Assembly (NCBI RefSeq): GCF_003426775.1
Contig: NZ_QJUG01000002.1
Location: 48,764-112,763 of the forward strand
Direction of reading: 5' to 3'
Length of the DNA: 64,000 nucleotides
From: Allorhizocola rhizosphaerae
GTDB lineage: Bacteria; Actinomycetota; Actinomycetes; Mycobacteriales; Micromonosporaceae
The notes under the pieces were generated by a model. It did not search any database and was not told the DNA's origin. It worked only from the letters and a program-made list of their open reading frames with translations. A program made the translations under genes and the position numbers. Below are positions 59,419 through 64,000 of this stretch, piece by piece. Numbering within the stretch: the stretch's first letter is position 1; each line of letters starts with the position of its first letter.

Positions 59419-59835
59419 ATGTCGCTTCCCGAAGGCTGGGAGTGGCTGGACGATGTCCCCGACGAGTGGGAGGCCCCCGAGGAACTGCGCCGCCCCACGC
59501 GCTTTCCGCACGCCAACCTCGCCATCCGCATGCTCTCGTGCGAATATCTCAGCCACGAGAATCGGGTCCTGCTCGGCCGGTTCATCAGCGAATACTCGCT
59601 GTTTCAGATGTGGTACCTGGACGAGCGCAAGGAGTCGGGCGGCGATCCGAAGGAGGCCGCCCTGCTCGCCCAGGTCCCGATGAACCAGACCCGGCTCGTG
59701 TACGAAGCGTGGAAGCAGCTCGAAAACGCCGAGGGCGCCCAGCTCAAGGACGCCGCGCAGGCGGCCCTCGCCGATGCGCTGTGGGAGGCCGTCGCCGGAC
59801 TCGCGCACGCTAGAGAGGCAACGCCGCCGAGTTGA
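59419..59835 (+). CDS. Candidate immunity protein for the RHS toxin
   Basis: A 138-residue acidic, all-helical-looking protein without signal peptide (SLPEGWEWLDDVPDEWEAP, then VYEAWKQLENAEGAQLKDAAQ). It begins 30 bases after the toxin gene stop on the same strand; GAGG stands five bases before the ATG, and GTG 59413 is an alternative. I recognise no family. Position directly behind a polymorphic toxin, small size and acidity are the usual marks of immunity proteins, so that role is inferred. Its 3' end overlaps the converging NAD(P)-binding gene by 26 bases. Confidence 0.75.
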   Translation: MSLPEGWEWLDDVPDEWEAPEELRRPTRFPHANLAIRMLSCEYLSHENRVLLGRFISEYSLFQMWYLDERKESGGDPKEAALLAQVPMNQTRLVYEAWKQLENAEGAQLKDAAQAALADALWEAVAGLAHAREATPPS

Positions 59836-60472
59836 TGTCCTTAGGGTGCAAAATCTTCTTCTCGGTACCGGACACAGCCAAGTTGATCATCGCCCTCGCT
59901 ATATCCTCAGTCGTGGTCACCGCGTTGGGCGCGAGGCGTTTCAGCAACGGATACAGCGGTTTGGCCACCACATACAGTGCGGCATAAAGCCTCGTGCGCG
60001 ACTTCTCGCCGTGGCTCGGGTGGATGTAGCCTGGCCGGAACATGTACCCGTCGAGGTCCATGGCCAACAGGTCGCTCTCGGTCTTACCCTTGACCTGGGA
60101 CCACATGCTGCGCCCGTTGGCATCCGTGCCCGCACCCGACACGTAGACAAACGTCATCCCCGCATTCAGCCGGGCCAGCGTCTTGGCCGCAGCAATCGTC
60201 AGCTCATAGGTCACACGCCGATAATCGGCCCCGCTCATGCCCGCCGAAGACACACCCAGGCAAAAGAAACACGCCTTCACCCCGGTCAGCTGATCCTCCA
60301 CAGTGGACAGATCGTAGAGGTCGGCCGGCACGATCTCACGCAGCTTCGCATGCCCCTGCCCAGTCGCCTTGCGCCCAACCGTGAGCACCTCCGTGACCCG
60401 CGGGTCCACCAGACACTCCCGCAGCACACCCTGCCCGATCATGCCCGTAGCACCAAACACGACCACCTTCAT
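59810..60472 (-). CDS. NAD(P)H-binding SDR-like protein (NmrA/HTATIP2-like)
   Basis: A 220-residue Rossmann protein. The nucleotide-binding motif is VFGATGMIGQGVLRECL, followed by FFCLGVSSAGMSGADYRRVTYE, FVYVSGAGTDA, SQVKGKTESDLL and FRPGYIHPSHGEKSRT, typical of short atypical SDR proteins of the HTATIP2 kind. The activity is unknown; a redox-sensing or epimerase-like role is possible. It starts eight bases after the NACHT gene stop on the same strand, so the two may be co-transcribed. Confidence 0.88.
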   Translation of the reverse strand: MKVVVFGATGMIGQGVLRECLVDPRVTEVLTVGRKATGQGHAKLREIVPADLYDLSTVEDQLTGVKACFFCLGVSSAGMSGADYRRVTYELTIAAAKTLARLNAGMTFVYVSGAGTDANGRSMWSQVKGKTESDLLAMDLDGYMFRPGYIHPSHGEKSRTRLYAALYVVAKPLYPLLKRLAPNAVTTTEDIARAMINLAVSGTEKKILHPKDINSAALPL

Positions 60473-60480
60473 GCCCTATA

Positions 60481-63024
60481 TCATCCCAGCACGGAAAACT
60501 CCCGCCGAATCCACCGCTCCACAAACTCCCGATAATCCACGGGCACCACGAGTCCTTCCACCGGCCGCCCCGCCCGCCTGCTGTCCACAAGCTCCGCAAA
60601 CTTCGGAAGCTCGGCCCCCGACGCCTCTGCTGCTTCCAAGTACGGCAGCGCAAGGACCGGATGCTCGGCGCTGATGCCGTCCACAAACCTCATGCCAAAC
60701 TCTGTGGGCAGCTTTTCGCGCGTCCGCAGCCAGGGCGTAGGTTGCCGCATGAGCCAGACGCTCGTCTCGTGGCACCACGGGTGATCATCCTGCCGCGTGA
60801 CAGCAGGGTGCTCCAGGAAATTGAAGGCGCAACATACCAGATACAAGCATCGAGGGTCGTCCAGTACCGCCGTGGACTTGGGGTCGACCCAATCTCGATA
60901 CTCCGCGTGCTGCCGCAGTGCTTCAGTTTCGTGCCACCAGTGCTCACCTCGACGGCCGCTCAGCAGTTTCCCGATCAGGAACATAGCGACCTTATCGCCA
61001 GCTGCTACAAGACTACCAAGGTGCCCGACAACGGCGCGGCCGAGATAGCGGAGGTTCCCGTCAAGGCTGTCGTTCAACAGCGATCTCAACGGCGCGTCGT
61101 TGCCGATGACTTGGCCCCACTGCTCGTCCGAGATGTCCAACCCGAATCGTTCGTCCAATGACGACATTCGTGCGGAATTAATTGCCAGGCCGACTATCCG
61201 GTCACTGAATGCCGGGGAGAACGGGACATGGCCGCTTGCCCGTGCCACGAAAGCGACCAGCGGACCGTCGCTCCGCTTGAGGAGCAGGTCGAGGATCTGC
61301 TCGGCGCCACCATCCCGATTGCGGTCGAAGAGCTGGATCGCGAGCTGCGCCACCTCCTCCCACGCGCCGCGCTGCACGTGCGGCCGGATCACCGCGCTGA
61401 TATCCTCGGCGCTGGCGTGGTGGCGCACCAGATGCTCTGCCGCGAAGAACTCCATGAATGTGCGGTGGGCGAAGCCGTAGATCGGCTCGGACTCGGTCGA
61501 GCCCACCTCGGCGAGCACCCAGGCCCGACCGGCGCAGAAGTCGAGAAAGTCCGTCGCCTCCCGGCGTGCGTCGTCCTCGTCGAATCCCTTGGCGCGCAGG
61601 TACTCGATCACGATTGACATCACTTGGCGCTTCGGCATCTCCGCGTTCTCGGCGACGGCGAACATCTGCCAGGCCAGCTCCTGAATCCCGCCGCGCACGA
61701 AGCCCTGGAACGCCAGCGGCATCCTGATCCCGCGCATGGAGTCCCAGCGGTCGAAGAGCATCACGGCGCACTTCTCATACACCTCGGTGCGATTGCGTGG
61801 GATGTATTGCTCTGACGAATACATCCCGCACAGGAGTGCCAGCAACAGGGGATTGCTCCGAAGGTCGGGGATGCTTGTGCTCTCGGCGATGAAGGCCTCG
61901 CAGATGCGGTCGCGCTCGTGCACCGCCAGGGCCTCGTCGAGGGCGAACCAGTTGGCGGCGTAACGCTCGACCCGTTCGTCGTCAAACGGTTCGATCGATG
62001 CGGTCTGGAAGAGCGTCGTCCGCAACGGCACCTCGGGATAACCGATCCTGCGCGACGTCACGACGATTGGGGTCGTGGGGTAGAGGTGGGCGAAGCCGTC
62101 GATGAGGTCGACCACCCGTCGCCGCAGGCCTACATCGGTGAGCTCGTCGAGGCCATCGCAGATCACCATGGCGCGGCCGTTGAGGAGAAGGTATTCGACC
62201 GATTCGACTGGCATGTCAACGTTGTGAGGTGACGCGGCGACGGTGGCGAGGTGTTCTGCGAACCGGTGTTCGAGTGCGGACTGCGGCAGATCCCGAAGCA
62301 CCACAAGGAAAGGCGTGACTTCCGTGCCGGCGGTGTCGTGGGCGAGTTTGGTGGCGAAGGTGGACTTGCCCGCACCGGGGTTGCCGAGGATTACGTTGCG
62401 AATGCCGGGTTCGCGCTTGATGTGAGGTTCGACGTAGAGGCGGTGCCAGGGCACGGTGCGGCTCGTGCCCGTGTGCGGCACGCGTAGCTCGCCGTGCATG
62501 GCACGCACCTGAGCGCGCAACTGCGCCGCCTTCTCGTGAATGGCATTCACGGAATTTATACGGCCCAGCAGCTCGCCGTTGCGGGCGGCGGCCGCGGCCA
62601 GGTGTGCCTTCACGGTCACGTCGATCGGGTCGAGCCGGATCTCATCCCTGCGGCTCGCCACCAATAGCGCATCGAACACCAGATCGGTAACGGCGACGAG
62701 CCGGTCAGGCGGGACGCCGGTGGCGTGGCGCAGGCCGTGCCGCAGCTCCTCGCGGACCATCGCGCCGATGCCGCCGGAATGCTTGTCCAGCAGCACAAGC
62801 TGTACCGCGAGCTGCTCGAAGTCGGGACTGTCGAGATAGGACGCCAGCCCGCGGGCCTCACTCTCCGTCAGCTCATCGATCGTAGCTCGGGCGACCGCAG
62901 CCGGGACGGTGGGCGTGCTCCACTCCCGTAACTGCTTGACGCGCATCCGTCGCCACAGCCGTTTGCCCAGGAACGCGGCGATGCTTCCGCCCGCGCGCAC
63001 CGCCGGCCCCTCGATCCCACCCAT
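60481..63024 (-). CDS. NACHT-domain STAND NTPase, candidate anti-phage protein
   Basis: An 847-residue protein. The N-terminal helical region (about 1-180, with TIDELTESEARGLASYLDSPDFEQLAVQLVL) resembles the NACHT N-terminal helical (NNH) domain. The NACHT NTPase has Walker A GNPGAGKS (214-221), Walker B MVICDGLDELTD (286-297) and the sensor VVTSRRIGY. Winged-helix and helical parts follow (GFAHRTFMEFFAAEHLV), then a helical C-terminal sensor region without clear LRR or TPR units. Bacterial NACHT proteins of this build are known to defend against phage. No separate nuclease or protease domain is seen, so the effector is either the N-terminal domain or a partner. The ATG at 63024 has GGAGG eight bases upstream. 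Confidence 0.9.
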   Translation of the reverse strand: MGGIEGPAVRAGGSIAAFLGKRLWRRMRVKQLREWSTPTVPAAVARATIDELTESEARGLASYLDSPDFEQLAVQLVLLDKHSGGIGAMVREELRHGLRHATGVPPDRLVAVTDLVFDALLVASRRDEIRLDPIDVTVKAHLAAAAARNGELLGRINSVNAIHEKAAQLRAQVRAMHGELRVPHTGTSRTVPWHRLYVEPHIKREPGIRNVILGNPGAGKSTFATKLAHDTAGTEVTPFLVVLRDLPQSALEHRFAEHLATVAASPHNVDMPVESVEYLLLNGRAMVICDGLDELTDVGLRRRVVDLIDGFAHLYPTTPIVVTSRRIGYPEVPLRTTLFQTASIEPFDDERVERYAANWFALDEALAVHERDRICEAFIAESTSIPDLRSNPLLLALLCGMYSSEQYIPRNRTEVYEKCAVMLFDRWDSMRGIRMPLAFQGFVRGGIQELAWQMFAVAENAEMPKRQVMSIVIEYLRAKGFDEDDARREATDFLDFCAGRAWVLAEVGSTESEPIYGFAHRTFMEFFAAEHLVRHHASAEDISAVIRPHVQRGAWEEVAQLAIQLFDRNRDGGAEQILDLLLKRSDGPLVAFVARASGHVPFSPAFSDRIVGLAINSARMSSLDERFGLDISDEQWGQVIGNDAPLRSLLNDSLDGNLRYLGRAVVGHLGSLVAAGDKVAMFLIGKLLSGRRGEHWWHETEALRQHAEYRDWVDPKSTAVLDDPRCLYLVCCAFNFLEHPAVTRQDDHPWCHETSVWLMRQPTPWLRTREKLPTEFGMRFVDGISAEHPVLALPYLEAAEASGAELPKFAELVDSRRAGRPVEGLVVPVDYREFVERWIRREFSVLG

Positions 63025-63064
63025 CGCGCTTCCTCCCAAAGCCCGGGGGAGATACTCTCACAGA

Positions 63065-63370
63065 GTGACACCATCGTGTCCCACTTGCGGCAGCATTGGC
63101 ACACCGGTCCTTTTTGGACTCCCGGCACCGTCCGCCCTTGAGGCCGAGGCGGAGGGTCTGCTTATCCTGCCCGGCTGCATCGAGCCGGAGGATCACCCAC
63201 ACTGGGAGTGCCACGAGGGCCACGGCTGGGCGACGGACGAGGCCGAGTGGGAGCGGGCGCTCAACGCGATCCTGGAGGGCCGCCCGCACTGCGCACGCTG
63301 CCGGGGGCCGATCAACGAGCCCAACCACGCCTTCGAACACCTGTGCCGATTCTGCCGGGCGGGTGCTTGA
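63065..63370 (+). CDS. Small zinc-ribbon protein
   Basis: A 101-residue protein with paired cysteines: C5-P-T-C8, C38, C49 (WECHEGHGW), C76-A-R-C79 and C94-R-F-C97. The CPTCG start, the central CIEPEDHPHWEC segment and the final Cys pairs suggest two zinc sites. The first half resembles widespread short actinobacterial zinc-ribbon proteins of unknown role. The GTG start is uncertain because no close ribosome-binding site exists. It is divergent from the NACHT gene, with only 40 bases between the starts. Confidence 0.75.
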   Translation: MTPSCPTCGSIGTPVLFGLPAPSALEAEAEGLLILPGCIEPEDHPHWECHEGHGWATDEAEWERALNAILEGRPHCARCRGPINEPNHAFEHLCRFCRAGA

Positions 63371-64000
63371 CGCGCCGGTCGATCGCGTAGTTGCGGGTCG
63401 GCCGCGCGGTGAAACCTGCCCGCCCGAAGCCACCGCCAATACCGTAGCGCTCGCCAACACCGTCGAAGAACCATCCCTCGCCGTCGTTTGGCGAGCCGCG
63501 TTGCCCGCGTTGCCGCTGGGCGAGCTGCGCTGCCGTGTGTTGCCGCCGGGCGAGCCGTGTTGCCGCTGGGCGCCGGGCGGCCCGAGTTGCCGGTTGGATG
63601 AGCCGCGCTGCGTGTCGCGATCGCCGCACTGCCGTTTCGTGAGCCGCTGGCGTTTGGAAGGCTGCGGAACGCCGGATAGCCGGGGGAGGGTGGGTTGTTG
63701 CGTGCTACATCTCTGCGCCGAGTAGCCGGAGCAGAGATGTAGCGCTGCGACGACATGGCCGCTTCGCAGGCAATGGCGGCTTTTACCTGCGTAACGGGAA
63801 GAGTTTGACCCTGCGCGCGTGTCCGCATCGCATGCGCTGTCGTCCCTTGCAAGCCGACGGCGGCGAAGCGCGGTCCCGCCTTGTGTGCGGGGGGTTGTGG
63901 GCCGGGCGGTGGTGAGTGTGCGGCGACCTTGGCGGGGGGTGAAGCGCGAGGTCTGGCTTTGTGTGCGGGGGTGGTGGGCCGGGCGGTGGTGAGTGTGCGG
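63371..64000. repeat. Gene-free, repetitive right end of the window
   Basis: No believable gene. Around 63489-63651 a degenerate unit near TGGGCGAGCCGCGTTGCC recurs about six times. A perfect 13-bp inverted repeat GCTACATCTCTGC (63704-63716 with 63731-63743, 14-base loop) could be a terminator. A 42-43-bp sequence at 63881-63923 recurs almost exactly at 63959-64000 (78-bp period) and runs off the edge. Long frames here are low-complexity shadows. Confidence 0.65.
63704..63743. terminator. Inverted repeat, possible terminator
   Basis: GCTACATCTCTGC and its exact complement, separated by 14 bases, lie 333 bases after the zinc-ribbon stop. A stem of 13 bp is strong enough to end transcription, but no gene ends nearby. 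Confidence 0.45.

Noticed and set aside
63193..63852. 219-codon minus-strand frame at the right end
   Set aside because: Low-complexity Ala/Arg/Pro product of the repeats, overlapping the zinc-ribbon gene antisense.

Overview
This 64 kb window is chromosomal DNA of a high-GC actinobacterium, most likely a filamentous soil saprophyte. The evidence is a strong GC third-position bias, GTG and TTG starts, CBM2-tagged secreted enzymes, large Tat- and Sec-exported glycoside hydrolases, a LacI site of the CelR/CebR type, and short GC-rich hairpin terminators without T-tracts. The genus cannot be fixed from the sequence. No rRNA, tRNA, CRISPR array, transposase or phage module was seen.

Region 1 (1-14.7 kb) looks like a sialoglycan utilisation regulon. 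It holds a GDSL/SGNH hydrolase (cut by the left edge), a GH42 beta-galactosidase, a secreted sialidase with a C-terminal LamG-like domain, a peptide-type ABC importer whose second permease is fused to an ATPase, and a lyase of the N-acetylneuraminate lyase/DHDPS family. Two FadR-type GntR regulators flank these genes. The same inverted repeat (GGACRT-GGG-AYGTCC) occurs before the galactosidase, before the sialidase, and between the second regulator and the importer operon, which ties the units together. A YCII protein, a reductase-like protein and a secreted lytic transglycosylase sit in between.

Region 2 (14.7-21.2 kb) is mixed: a nearly gene-free stretch, a TetR/membrane-protein pair, a secreted phosphoesterase, a GHL10-type glycoside hydrolase, a DUF2625-like protein and a zinc-type quinone oxidoreductase.

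Region 3 (21.4-25.1 kb) is a ferric-siderophore importer (two FecCD permeases, ATPase, lipoprotein) behind a candidate iron box. Region 4 (25.1-31.6 kb) carries secreted plant-polymer enzymes: an arabinofuranosidase-like protein and a CE1 esterase, both with CBM2 and both with the same 16-bp upstream motif at nearly the same distance from the start. A 20-bp tandem repeat and an exported EEP-type enzyme lie between them.

Region 5 (31.7-40.9 kb) is a mannan locus: LacI regulator, CelR-like operator, peptide-type ABC importer (SBP, two permeases, two ATPases) and a secreted GH5_7-like mannanase as last gene. A 72-bp repeat supplies two of the gene junctions. Region 6 (41-49 kb) has a VOC protein, a Gfo/Idh/MocA oxidoreductase, a flippase-like protein, a Tat-exported GH127 enzyme interrupted by a LamG-like insertion, a DUF4242 protein, a K+ channel and an EI24 protein.

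Region 7 (49-64 kb) is a conflict/defence region. It holds a 3403-residue exported RHS/YD-repeat protein with three LamG domains, a Lys-rich stretch plus membrane hairpin, a pretoxin HINT domain and a short C-terminal toxin domain; a candidate immunity gene; an NAD(P)-binding protein; a solo NACHT NTPase; a zinc-ribbon protein; and a repetitive gene-free right end.
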